DNA of 64,000 nt from Baylisascaris procyonis. Taxonomy: Eukaryota > Nematoda > Chromadorea > Rhabditida > Ascarididae. The translations under genes were made by a program, and so were the position numbers. Below the pieces are notes generated by a model. The model was not told where the DNA came from, made no database searches, and saw nothing but the letters and a program-made list of their open reading frames with translations. The DNA lies in NCBI GenBank assembly GCA_037389465.1, contig JAZARR010000260.1:2614501-2678500 (forward strand), written 5' to 3'. Shown one piece after another: positions 37,564 through 51,400 of this stretch (its first letter is position 1; each line of letters opens with the position of its first letter).

Positions 37564-39909
37564 CTTTAATGAAATTCAATATCTTTGAAAGAATTCAAAA
37601 GGTCATCGTTTCGTTTACTCACAAATTCACGGTTAAATTTTTATGATAGTGCATGACTAATGGTCAAGATATAGTGCACAAAAGAATTTTACTTTCAACA
37701 ATTTTACTTTTTTAGCAATATATGAAATACAGTGCTTCGTTGCCCTTCACTCTGAAACGCAATTAACACGTGCGTTCGCGGCAAACCAAAATTGTAAGGC
37801 GTTTTGTCTTGCGCATATGATCAGAAGTAAGGAAACACAAATTGTATCATCAGCGAAAGGGGTGTAAGATGACCGCGTATAGGCTTGTGGCATAAGCGTG
37901 ACTTCCACGTCATAAGTATAAGGCTACGAACTTTAAATAAGTAATAATGAGTATAAGACTAGAACGTCGTCTTGCGCTTAATTATCTTGAACTAATTGAT
38001 AGCAGTGAATTTCACATAATTTTTTGGAGCACTTATCCATAGAGAAAGGTGATCTTGCAAATATTTGAACAAGGAATGCTCTGCCTTTTTTATTTTTACG
38101 TGGCTGACACATTCGTCTCCTTCACGTGAGATATTTTAAGTTTTTCTACATTGGACAAAATTGTTAACCTGGGTGCCATAGATTAGGGTATCCATCCTAA
38201 CAGTTTTGTTTTGCATAGCTCTAGAGCCTTAAGAAGCAAAAAATATATGTCTAGTTGTCACAAAAATATAAGAAGGCTTGTCACATGAGTCGACAAAAAC
38301 AGCCTCAAAATACATTGCGCGAAATGGGCTCAGCAACGGATTTCATTCAAATCTTGACCCTTCATCAGCTTTGAGTTGAAAACAAACAAATCTTTACCTG
38401 AAATACTGCAGCAATGAAGTTAAATTATATGGTGATTAAGATAAAAGGTCGCTGAAGATGTTCCATACAATAGTAATCAAGAGAACAGACAAAAGCGGGC
38501 GGCGTTGAAAGATACGAGAATATGCCAAATATATGGGCATGAAATGATACGATGTATTTGATTAAGAACTAGATACTTGCACACGATGTAGGTCAATGCC
38601 AATGAAATTTACCCTGTTGTGAGGCGTGAATCTTAACCCGCATAGGTCATTAACCACTTTTCACCTATATATATCTCGTTTAAACGTTTATGGTTTTGGG
38701 TTAAGTTTTTGGGTTAATCACAATACGTTCGCGAAACTTAAGTTACATCAACGTCATACTCTCATCATTCTTAAATTTATTCTTTATGTATCAACGGTTC
38801 ATATCAAAAATTTTGAGAGATATAAATAAGTAAAGAGAGATATGGAAAAAGAAATCTATACAAATACAGGTATACACAATGGCTGAAAAGCAAAACAAAT
38901 GATAAAACATAAGAGAGGGGCTATCATCTATTACAAATCGCTGTTATAAATTATCATTAATATCAGAAGACTTATTAAAATGAGTGAAAAATGAAATAAA
39001 TTTTTAGCTTGAGTTTTTTTTTCGAATTTTCCTAAACATTTAAGCAAAAAACTAGTGATGTAATCAATATCGCTATCCATCTCTTTGAAATATTTTTCTC
39101 ACTGGTGACCATATATGCAGAGAATATCGCTTTTCATATAAGATTGAAGTTTGCACTCAAATTCTACCAATTAACCGCATTTATTCACTCTAAACTATCT
39201 TCTCACTTAACGAAATAGCTGTTATCCGGTTTTATCCATTTCAGCTCTACTCTGACATAAATTTGATGGACGTTTTAGCCTATTAGCCTAAAAAACGAGC
39301 GAATTGTCAGCGCTTTGTTAATGACATAGCACAATGAATACACAAAAAACCCAACCATTGCGTCATTGTATAACGTTCGAAAAATTCTAATGCACAGAAA
39401 AATATAGCAATACATCGCATTCGAGATAAGCTTAGCTTTGTTGATGAATTGAGGTGAGGATAAGGTATTAGAGATATGCGAGGTGAAAGATAAATTTTAA
39501 GGGATGAGCAAGAAGGTGAAGTAAGGTTGGATGAAGAGAGGAAGAAAAGTATAGCTGAGGAGTTCTAAATGGAATGATTCTTATAGTAAACCTCAATGAT
39601 AATTTAATTCTGTTGATGTGAAATACGATATTTTCTATCACTTACCTTATCAGTGTTGCTATGAACCTACTAATTGTTCACTATGAAGCGTTATTTTATT
39701 GAAGAGAAATTTTTCCATCGTTTGACAGATATCTAACAGTTGGAGAAGTTTTTTAGAGCAGCTGACATTGTACGTAGTTTTCGGTCTCGTTCATCTCACG
39801 AACTTCATTATTTTTACGGACCCGATCGCTCATTCAATTCTTTCATAAAAATCATTTTGGTCCGATTGAATTATTGCGAAATTTAAAATGCAGGGAAATT
39901 TTTTCACCC

Positions 39910-40269
39910 CTAATTGTCTATACTATCGCCTAAAATAGAGGCACTAATGTGGAATATAATATTTGACGAGCTCAACATATGGTGCATACTATGTCTATCA
40001 AATTCTATGATTCTAACTTCAATTGACATCACAAAATGGTCCATCAAAGACCGACAAACACGCTGTATACGCACAGAATCGACATCGATATATTGCGCTT
40101 TTTGTGAAGGACATTTGGAGGAAAATTTACGAAAGAAAGCGTAAAAAAACAGCAAAGGAATTGTTGTTATGGAGAAGAACAACTGTATAACACTCAATTT
40201 ATACTGAGCAATAGTGATAGCTTCGTTACGAGTATGTAGAGCAATAATATTTTCAAGAAAGGGGATCAT
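39910..40269 (-). CDS. Hydrophobic 119-residue ORF, possible exon or pseudogene fragment
   Basis: This open frame begins with ATG, passes a membrane-like segment (LSVIQLFFSITTIPLLFFYA) and continues with a basic then polar region (RKFSSKCPSQKAQYIDVDS) to a TAG. Its first half is the unit that is tandemly triplicated just to the right (141 bp, i.e. 47 codons), and the copies are not open beyond that unit. It could be an exon of a membrane receptor or a decayed one. I do not recognise the family. Confidence 0.2.
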   Translation of the reverse strand: MIPFLENIIALHTRNEAITIAQYKLSVIQLFFSITTIPLLFFYAFFRKFSSKCPSQKAQYIDVDSVRIQRVCRSLMDHFVMSIEVRIIEFDRHSMHHMLSSSNIIFHISASILGDSIDN

Positions 40270-40575
40270 CTAACTCATTCTTTAGATAGAACACTCATGA
40301 ATGGTTGCTATGAAGAATAGCAACTGTATAACACTCAATTTATACTGAGCAATAGTGATAGCTTCGTTACGAGTATGTAGAGCAATAATATTTTCAAGAA
40401 AGGGGATCATCTAACTCATTCTTTAGATAGAACACTCCTGAATGGTTGCTATGAAGAATAGCAACTGTATAACACTCAATTTATACTGAGCAATAGTGAT
40501 AGCTTCGTTACGAGTATGTAGAGCAATAATATTTTCAAGAAAGGGGATCATCTAATTCATTCTTTAGATAGAATA
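40155..40575. repeat. 141-bp tandem triplication
   Basis: Three copies with period 141 bp. The anchor AACTGTATAACACTCAATTT starts at 40181, 40322 and 40463. Copies 2 and 3 are almost identical. Copy 1 differs at its left edge, where it joins the open frame. The near identity suggests recent tandem duplication or collapse-prone assembly. Confidence 0.92.
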
Positions 40576-42319
40576 CAACTTCACTAGCACAAAATGTGCA
40601 AACGACATATGTTGGTGGATTAATCGCAGATCATCGCATCATCACGTAAACGTGCGATGCTCGAGGCGAAATAACTAACACTGTGTGTAATTGTTTGCTG
40701 AGTGCTAGGCAGGGTGAACGCTCATATATTCAGTTTTCTTTTCTGTTCATCGGCAGAGGTCGTGATGTTGGTTTATATATAGTCAGCGGTAGTGCTATGC
40801 TCTCGATTGCAGGAATAATTTTGAAGGCGTTTTTTTAGGTAGCTAAATATTCATTAATTATTAGAGTAGTCGTTTATTTATCATTTATCATCTAGGAGCT
40901 AATAGCTTTCAATCAATCCATTTTTGTTGTAGTTTATCATTTTGTGTTGTAAATGAAACTGCGTTAATTAATCAACTCGTTATACCTCGATCGTTTATAA
41001 CGCTAATGAACAATTAAGATAAATAATTGATTGAACTTATATTGGTAAATTTTGTGTATTTCATTTTCATCTTTAAGCCGCAATACGAGAAAATAATAGC
41101 GTAAATATTTATATGCATATGAAACATATCCTGGAATAGCTATTGTGTTTTCAAAGTAACCAGTAAAAAGCTTTATTGGCTAATAAGATTCGAACCTATA
41201 ACATTAAGCACCTCTAAATGCAATATTTGCTAAGAGTTCATGCACTTCATAGGAATAAGTGTATCTCTAGCATTTTTAACTTCACAGTTTCTCGTATTTC
41301 AAACTGAGGATTGTCTAAGGTGTCTGAGAGTGAGGATTCGAATTTCAAAAAGAAAAACTGCTTTCTAAATGCTGTTACCATCAATTTACTTCAAGCTCCC
41401 CTCATTATCTGCTTAATTAAAAGTAACAACAGCACTAAGATCATTCTTCATCTGGATAAGAGTAATTGGCTTCTAGTTACTCTTTGATTGCATTTCATCT
41501 TTGCTTTTCAACAGGTAATGTCACCACTAAAAATGTTTCGCTCCACCAATCATCCCTTGAAACAGTTAGCTGCAAACGAAAATAAGTGCTAATTGTACTC
41601 TACGTTGCCGCATGATGTTTCCTTTCTGAAATCCACACCTCTCTCTTTGAAATCCCTCTCTGGGAAATTCAAAAAAAGCTACCAGATGTTGCTCTTTATT
41701 GCAACGTTTTATCCAAGCCCAAAACTCAAAAAATGGAAGGCATTTGCAATTTCCTCATTTTTGAGGAAATTTTTGAACAAAACGATAGAAAGCTGAAAAA
41801 AAAAACTATGCAAAGCAGTAGAAAATTCGATATGTTGGGCTAAATTTTCTAGATTTCGCCGATATCTTCGTTCTTCTCTCTCGTTAGGAGAATAATTTAA
41901 TGGCTGGATGCTACTGAAATGGAAAGATGGTTACAAAGCAATGAGATTTCATTAGATCGCCGTTAACTGAAAAGCTCGTTCTTTATCCACATATGAAATC
42001 TGCTAATTGTCCAACAAAAACTAATCCACCGCAGTGATTTATTGCATTTTTTAAATGACAAAGCTTTATATATAAAAACTCATATGGTAAAGGTGGGCTT
42101 TTACATATTTATTATAGGGTGTTTTTCGCCCTTCAAATAAAATACTATCATCAGGCATGCTAATTGAAACATACTGTAGAAAAGAATCCTTATAGTTGTC
42201 TTATGCTGAAATTTATGTATAGTTGAAATCAATATGACTTAAGATCTTTGATTTTCATGTATTCAATAAATCGTTCGATGAAGGGGCGATTATGACTGTT
42301 TCGATGAATAATAAGGTGG

Positions 42320-42375
42320 ATTAAGCGCCTATGCAAATTTACCTTTAATAAGGTAAATTTGCATAGGCGCTTAAT
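42320..42375. repeat. Perfect 26-bp inverted repeat (hairpin)
   Basis: The left arm starts ATTAAGCGCCTATGCAAATT at 42320. The right arm, ending at 42375, is its exact reverse complement over 26 bases. Only four bases (TAAT) separate them. The sequence lies in gene-poor DNA with no flanking gene within 4 kb. Confidence 0.9.
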
Positions 42376-42645
42376 AATCATTGGAATGGTGATGAGAAAT
42401 CTTGAAAGGAATTCGTAAGACTATGATTTGTGTTTCAAGACCAATATACTAAAGATTCGCTTCACAATCGAAGATAAGAATGTTTTGTAGTGCAGTGAAG
42501 CAGCTGTCAAATATAACGGCTCTGTGGTTATTTACCGACTGCTTTCACATTTCCGTTTCCACGTCCTTATCGCATTTCATATATTCGCCTACTTTATCCC
42601 ATCTATAAACAGGCCACTTTCGCATTGAAATCTTTTGATTTATTG

Positions 42646-42648
<3 letters not shown>

Positions 42649-42704
<56 letters not shown>
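42649..42704. repeat. (TA)n microsatellite
   Basis: About 56 bases of uninterrupted TA dinucleotides in the gene-poor region. Confidence 0.95.
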
Positions 42705-42709
<5 letters not shown>

Positions 42710-45700
42710 TAGAGAATGTCAACGTGATGCAAACTTGAAAACTCGAAAACAAAACTAGCCGAAGCCTTACAAGAATGTGATTGGTGACTTATGAAATGAA
42801 GCAGGAGGAATAACGAAATTGTTACATCTTACCCACATTAATAATGTATAGCAGTATTTATTTCGATGGCATTATTTTCCATCTTATTTTATCTTATCCA
42901 AGGCTGTTAACAGTTGATTCGTCTTAGCGGCTAAATGTTTAGTAGTTTCACTATGCATCATTGCCCGTTAGTGGAATTTCATCATCATATATTTGCATGT
43001 TTCCTCAGCATTTAAGTTGCTAGTAAACTTTTGTCTGGAATGAAACACGGGGAGGGGATGGTATAAAACGAATGAGATAGCTAGAGAAAAATAGAGGAAT
43101 TGCTCCTCGACGGCTTTGCCAATGCCCATCCATCGCCACACCACTCTGCCGTTACGCTAACTGAATGTGCAAGTTTCTGTGCAAATTCATTTGCGTGTCT
43201 AATTGAAATGCATCGTGCTGATCGTTAGCTTTAAACCTCCCACCTTTTAACGTTTAAAGTTTCTCTGACGATACAGCTTAGCTCTTTGTTGTTTCAGTCG
43301 TTTTCGATGGATAATAAACAATCTTCTTATATGTATTTCTCGTCCTAAACAATGAGATTTAACTAGCACCGTGCCTTTCATTATTATGCTTTATTTTCGA
43401 TCGTTTTTTTTTTAATGCACTGTTACTTGCATTCGCAAAGGTTACAGTAGTATCGTATCTGTGCGCTATTACGACAGTATTTCGCCTTTTTGCGCCTAAA
43501 TGTTCAGCTTGAGAGGTAGTTTCAGCTAGGAAGTCATGGGGTCGGAAGAGATTTTATAATTACAATAGACGTTATAAGGTATAATCTCCACCTCTTTTTC
43601 TCGATGATTTATAAACACCCTGTGCGAACACCCCGATCGATCAAAATTTGGAAGCATCATACAGCATATTCTTATGTTTTTTTCGGTGGTTTATGAAATT
43701 GATTAGCCTGTTGAATGGAATGCACAAGTGCAAGTCGTACCAGCTGTTATTGTGCACTTTTCGGCGTGCTCTATTAGGCTGTCGATTGTTCATCATTTTA
43801 AACGAGCAAATTACTGCATTCACTCTTCGTTGAAATTGCCCTGTTTTTGAATTTTTTAAATTCCCTCTAATGAATCCTCTCCCCTTCCCTACTGAAATTT
43901 AATAATCGCTCTTATTTAATCAACATCAAAAATGGTAAGAGAGATACGAGGAAGACTGAAGAAGACCGTATTGCTACAATATTGCCTCGTCCTCTAAGTG
44001 GAACAGCAAAGTACCTATGCAGGATGAAATTTCTATTCACTTCTGTATCATACAATTTGTTGAAAACACATCCTTATCGAGTGGTTACAAAGAGCTGTTA
44101 ATTCATTCTTTTTTCATTGCAACACGCAATCAGAGTACATCTTACAGTACAACTGAAACAATAAAAGTAACACAGCATTAGATACCTGTAGTTTTGAAGT
44201 TATTTCAATTTGCAAGTATTCATTTATGCGTTATAAAAAATCACTCACAAATATAAAAGAGTTCCATTCACCAAAAATAATGAAAATTGCATTGCAGAGA
44301 TCAATTCGAAGAAAAAAATGTGCAATCGGAAAAAGAATAACAAAAAAAAGCCATTCACAGATGGTTAATTCATTGAGAAATATTGCAATTCATCGCACAA
44401 TATTCTTTCAAAACCAAATATCAACGCCAGACAATAAAAAAGCTTTGATGAGGTGATTTTGAAGCTAGCTCGTTACAGCTGATATTAGGCCGTTCATCTG
44501 TAATAGCACCGCAATGCGGCACATTGTCACGATTAATGCGATATGCGAACGCCGGAAGCCGCCGATGTGGGGACAAATTTCTTTTATTGGCTAAATCTTT
44601 TGTTCGTAAAAACATTGGCTAGTAATTGCGTTGTCGAATAATCAGTATGGTGTTGAATGTAGAACTTTTCTGCTAATAGAAATAAGTTGCCACATATCGT
44701 CTCGCATTGCCTCTTTGAATGTATGAAAGTTATTTGTTACCTTGTATAAATATTATTTCGATATGATGCAATTGATCTTCTTCTTATAATTGCTTTATTT
44801 GATTATATTGCTCTTACTAATTTTTTTCTTCTTTTTTATGTCGAAATTCTATTTTTTAGCACTCATCGAATGCTTCTGAATCTCTTTTTTATTTCCTCAT
44901 TTAACAGACATCATCAGATTTTTGCAAGCATTATTATCATCAAATCGAATTTATGCGCTGTTAAAATTTAGCTGGTGCATTTATATATCAATAAATTTCA
45001 GCCGAACGTAAATTCATTCACTGAGATTTCCAACAGATCTCCACGAGAGGTTCTCTATCTGAAGGTGTTATTGCAACTGTTCGAGAAGTTAGCGCTAACA
45101 ATGCAGACATTGAGCGCACATGTCGTCACAATGTCAGTTTAAATCGTTGTAATATTCGCTCATCAATATTCGAAACCAAATTCACGACAACGATTAAAGG
45201 CTACCCGTCAAATGTGATGGCATGATGATCTACGACTGACGTACTAGCTGACTTCATTCATCCGTGAACCGGCGAATCGTTGGATTTTCATTGAACGGTC
45301 AATTGCCGATCTATCATTCTCTTGTCCGACTGCGATGAACATCAACTTACGTGTGATGCCAAGTTCGTTTTACAATTTTTACAAGTTAACTTCAGCAGAA
45401 TGGACTTGAACAGATATGTGGTAGATGTCTAGTTTAAATCGTGGATGTTAGTGATAATATGACCGACAACTTACTTTACAATCTAGTGTTGCTACCTAGA
45501 AAAAAGTGTTCTCCCTGTGCATCCTGTCTTGATTAGCAGGAGTTTGTTGAGAAGTTCGTTGGGGTTGAGAATAGATGTCCCATCTCTTCCTATACCTCCT
45601 TTGCCCGAAATGCTTGAATTTCTAGGAAGAACCACCAAGTATTAAACAATCATTGGGAAAAATTGAAAATCTCAAAAAATTTTTGGAGAAGTTCATCAGA

Positions 45701-46897
45701 AAATTCATAATTTTTATTAAAATCTCTGTCTTTAACGTAAAAATTAGCGGCATCATTAAGACTCTGCATCTGCTAATCTTCGAAATAAGGCGGTTTCTAG
45801 CAAGATTACCAAATAAATTTTCGGTTTCACTATAGCAGAAATTCTTCGGCAGCCCGCCAAAGAATTCCTGAAAAGAAGAAAAAGAATGCATCTACCTTCC
45901 CTTCTATAAGAATATGTTTCCGACTTACTAGCCGATAAGAAGATCCTGAAGTCATTAAAATGATCTTCAAGCAAACACTTCAAAACTTGGTACAACAAAA
46001 AAACCTTCCGGAAAAGACTAAGCAAAAAATTCGCAAAATATAAGATCTCTACCAATGCAATCGAACGAAGATGCCCTCAGGCATTGTGAGAAGAAATCTT
46101 ATGGATTTTAGCGATGTTTAATCCGAAATTTCCCACTCTAACGAAGGAATCGCTTCTTAAAACACCGACGGTGCGAATATAAAAAAGAAAATTTCGACCA
46201 AAATGGGAAAAAGTTTATCTTCTTTTGCTTGCAACTTACCTATTCGGGATAATTAAAACAAATGTGGATGCACTTAAGAAAATTTAGTAGTTCAAATTTC
46301 GCGTATTACTTTTGCCTACTATGGAGTTTAAAGGGATTAGCTAACTCATGCTTAGATAGTCGATTAAATGACTGTGATTTGCAGAATAACAGTAGTGATA
46401 TTTATGCTCAATGCTAGTTGGTATATCACTAACACCTCTAAATTTATGTATCACTTCTATAGCAAAGTTCTCAATAAATTTTTTCCATTCTAATCTTTCT
46501 AACTTTTCTACAATTTTATCGTTTCTTCTAATGACCAAATTCTATTCTTTCGGATGTACTTTTTATAATTGCGCATAGGGATGCCGATGTAATTCAATTT
46601 TTCGTTGTGTGGATCGAATTTTGTTAAGGATTGACAACTTTGCACGTTTGCTAAAGCTCATTTGTGAATCGCTAGCAAAAAAATAAAACTTGCCTGATTA
46701 CGATAGGATTTGAATCGCAAACGCAGATATATTTATGATTAAGAATAGGAGGATCGAATCTAGAAAGTTTCTTGCGATGGCTATTTATTACAATTATAAC
46801 TGCGATGCCCTATTTTCAGCGGTCAATCCAATTACACTATAAAGCTATCCATTTTCGTAGAACAAATATTAAGCCACTAAAGGCGTTAACGTTTCAG

Positions 46898-48412
46898 TGC
46901 TTTTGTGTTGCTTAATTCGGACGATCGAAGCGGATATCTATATTCAGCAACTTTTCGAGAATCTTATGATGGACTATAATAAAAATGTTCGACCCGTGAA
47001 GAATGCATCGGATGCACTAATCGTTAAATTCGGTGCTAATTTATGTCGACTTATTGATGTTGTTAGTTGTTTTTTTTTCTCGAATTGTTTTCATCGTATC
47101 GGCAATTCGATGTTAAAACTTTCCAGTGCAAATGCAATTTCCATATCCAGATTGAATTTTCAAATTTTTTGAATGCAATTATTTTCGTGTACTCATCCAC
47201 AATGATGGTAATTTTAAATTATAGTGAAGCAGTATCTTTAATGATGGGTATGTTTCTCACTATTACTTAAATCTGTTGAATGTAAAATTGAGCCAAATGG
47301 AAGAAGATTTGCTTTCAATGCAAATGTAGTACTTCTGTTTTCCTGCCCTTTACGATGTTGGCTTATTATAAGTCACATTTGAAATAAAAATTCGAGTTTT
47401 TAAAGATGAAGAAGGAATGATTGGCGTAATCGAAATATTTACTGAAAGTTATTTGCCTCAATAGATGTTATGAATGTCTATTTTCAGGATGAAGTAAACC
47501 AGGTTCTCACGACAAGTTTGTGGCTAGAAATAGTAAGCAGTAATTTCATCTGTTTTCAGATTTTACTCTCTAATGCTCCACTCTGTTCCCTTTATCGAAA
47601 ATTTCATTTCAACTGAAATAAGTCCATTCATCCACAGCAATTTCATAAACGTCCCTTTATTTTAATTTTTTTTTTCAAATTTTATAGGCCTAATGTCTTG
47701 CATAGCAAACAGCAGCCTTAAGAATAGTGAAAGGAAACTGGAAAAATATCGACTTTTGAGTAAAACAATTGTACCTTTGATTTTCATTTAACAACTTATT
47801 TATGTTATGCTATAAACACATCGAAATTAATGAGGTACAATGCGATTCGATAAACAGATTATATAGTAATCGATTTTGATTCTCTAGTTCACGTATTGAA
47901 AGTATCTAAAATATTCATAGATGTGCGTTGGATAAAGCCTAGTGGAACCTATATAACATTATAAAAACGTCAAATAATTCTGTGATGTAATAAAACAGTG
48001 AAGTGGAATGCTAAGCAAAGTTGTTTACGGTTTCTTTTAAAGGTAGAATACAAGGTAGATTTGCCAAATCCGAGCATGGATATGAATTGATGCGTAATGC
48101 CGGCTGTCACGTGATATAATTTTTAGCAGTGGACAGATAGCAAATTGGCGTGGAATCCAGAAGATTGGGGAGGTATTAAGAAAATTCATATTCCTTCCGA
48201 TCAAATATGGATACCAGACATACTTCTTTATAACAAGTAAGTCGTTTAAGCTTAGCGATTGTTAATTTTTATTTCGTATCTTGCAATCCCGTCTAGACAA
48301 CATATTATTAATCATTGTATAAAAGAAATGCAGACGAATAAAACGATGCGCTAACATTTCTTCACTATCGGCGTCGTGTGTATTTTCAGCTAATATTTTC
48401 ACGTGGTGAGGG

Positions 48413-48446
<34 letters not shown>

Positions 48447-51400
48447 AACTACGTTCGTTGCGTTATCTAAATTATCTGTGGGTAATTCCTTCTTATTTCC
48501 CGGTCAGGTAATTATCGATATGCACGCTATGCCTCAAATTTTAGCAGAAATCGGTCAACAAGCCTACTTTGATGATCGAAGCTGGAATCAACTGATTTAT
48601 TTTAGCGTTCATCGAAAATAGAAAAAAAAAAATAGAAATTTCATTTCATTGTTGCAAATAATTTCTAACATAAGATGTAGATAAATGATCAGCATTTATC
48701 TTTGTTAAACGAAAGATAAACGATCTTTTTTGACGGCTGAAAGAAATATTGGAAATGTTTCAATTAATTTCGATCATTTTTTCATGAACAAGGCGTAATA
48801 AAGGAGATTTTTTTTTCTTTAAAGTACAGACAAACAAAGAGAGTGGAAATATTGGCGGTTGAGAAAAACTAAACGAATTGATATTTCTTATGGTGAAGAG
48901 ATTAATAAAAATTTGACCATTTATTGGCAATCTTCGTTTTCTTCCAACGTTCATTTAAAGCTTATATAGGAGGGGCTCTATTTTCTTCCCCTCTCTTAGG
49001 GCAATGAATAGTTGTAGGAACATTATTATGCTTCCAAATATTGCATGCATTTCGCCCCTAATCGAGTCACACTTTCCACATCTGAAAAACGAACTTTTGA
49101 AGGAAGTGTACAACAAAGTCAGAACACTCTTAACATGAATGCATTTTTGCGGATATTTCATTACTCAGTGGCAACCATAAGAGTGATTGGCTTGATGGAA
49201 GCGATTGCAAAATCGGATATCATACTGGATCCATCGATCCACATCCTCAATTGTTTTTTCAAAGTTTCAGGAAGAAATAAGAAAAAATTGTATGAATGCT
49301 TCTCTGATGATATTCTACTAATAACTGATGCAACTTTCATGCATTTTTAGGCTTTGGTGATGGAAAAAAAGTGAATATGGAGAAAATCTCTCCATTATAC
49401 TCATATAGCCAAAATGAATACTCGCCAGCGTCGTTCATCCTCTCCGCGCTCTAAATCCTCTCCTTTTCTGAGTTTTCTGAGATATCATGACCGGAACTAT
49501 AGATAAGTTGAGATATCCTGATGGGGATGCGTATCACTTGTGAACCCATTTGGGAAAATGATTGGCCATTGTGGAGCGAGCAACTATATGAGAAAGCGCA
49601 CGTCTTGGGTTGTTGTCGTTGTTGTTCATTCCTCTATATAGCCGTATGATTTTCAGAAATTCCAACTAATGGATTTTTTTTCGTCGAACTAAGATCTCAT
49701 CGAATCCCATCTTATTTTATTCCTTTCTTCGCTCTCTCCCTTCATCCCCTTCCAACCTCCATTTGTTGCCCAAATTAGCTCGCTGTTGCTCAATAAATGA
49801 AAAACCTTGAGACCATTTTGTAACTCTATGCGTACTTCCTCCTCTTCTTAATTTTGCCTTCTGGCTGAACAAAAAGAGATATCGTAGTGAAGGAAGATAT
49901 AAACGAAATGTCGGTAATATTTCAGCGCTGACGGTGAACCGCATATATCAGTGGTTTCATTAGCGATGGTCGATTATAAAGGAACCGTTATTTGGATGCC
50001 ACCATCCACCTATAAAAGTCTTTGCCCGGTTGGTAACATTTAAATTATTTTGTGAGTTATGGGGAATATTTTATGATTATCGAATATGATGGTATTCTTT
50101 CAACTGCGAACATAGTTGATTAAGATGTAAAGAACTAGGCAAACTCTATATGAGATGAAAATCTTGTGCAAATAATATGGAGGTGACATAATGGATTAAG
50201 CAGATAGATAGCAATATGTGTGGCTTTATTTGTGCTAGTGAAGCTTCGAATTATAGTTCAAATTGACGAAAATTTAATTATTTAGCTTCAAAGGAAATCT
50301 GTCTTTAAGGATATAGGCAAAAAATATATATATGCTTGCAGACGATGACTGAAGAAAGGGTCAGTTATACAGCAAAATAAGTCCAAGAAAGCAACATATA
50401 TTGGTGTCTAGTTGAATTAATGCATGTATTATATTCAGATCAATATTCAGTATTTCCCTTATGATGTCCAGCAGTGCTATTTGAAATTTGGTGGATGGTC
50501 ACACGATGGTCAACTTCTCGATCTACAACCGATCCCACCAAAAATGGACGACGTAATTGAAACGCGAATCGATGCGGATGGAATTGAATTTCAGTATCTT
50601 GAGTTAGGCATGGGACTCTCATTCTATCACGAGTTAGTTTATTTGTGAAATCCATATTTAAAAAACCGGCATTCCGAATTGAAGTGCTTGGTGAAAACGA
50701 TTGTTTTCGAAGGTACTGTTAAAGATCACACGGGCTGGAGAGTGGGCAATGCTTCATATTGAAATGCCATGAGGTTGGTAGTCAATCTGTTTTTCATTTT
50801 GAGCCATCCTCACCTCCCCTCCACTTCTTCTTTAAAAAAATGTCCAGTTGCCAACTCGAAAATGAAACAGCCACAAAACTAGATGAAATTATATATTTAT
50901 TTAGCAGATCAATCATCCATTAAGATCAATCTCCTTATTCAGGCAAATTTTACGATAATTTGAGAATAGATTATTCTCAAAGCAATAAGGAGATCTATTT
51001 CTTGAACTGTTTGAATTCTTATTACTTATTAAAGATGTCGCCAAAAAAAAGTGCCAAAAATGAATTCGTATCGTTTTTGCTATCAAATAGATATTGATAA
51101 CTTTTCATAGGAGTGCCGAATGGGATTTACTAAGTGCCACATCGTCACGCTATGTACAAATCTATCCAGGTTGTTGTGGACAGCAATACTACATTGATAT
51201 TCGCTATAATATTATTATTAGAAGGAAAGCATTATTCTTCACCGTTATCATTGTTATTCCTTGTATGCTTATTGGTAAGTTTCATAGTATTTGATGTCAT
51301 TATTGTCATAGTATACAATAAATATATTACCGTATTATGTATTACCGTATAAGTACAAATACATTACCGTTGCCGTAATATAAAAGATAATATTTATTAT

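Larger units (their letters stand above)
37564..46897. other. Gene-poor 9.3-kb region
   Basis: No gene can be supported over this span apart from the low-confidence frame at 39910-40269. It is AT-rich with many short frames on both strands. Its left edge should contain the promoter of the collagen gene, and its right end should contain the missing first exon of the receptor gene. Notable structures are a 141-bp triplication, a perfect hairpin and a (TA)n tract, each listed separately. Confidence 0.55.

Noticed and set aside
41150..41230. tRNA-like B-box GGTTCGAATC with a pairing T-stem on the minus strand
   Set aside because: No matching acceptor stem, D-arm or A-box lies at the right distance. 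It resembles only the T-arm.
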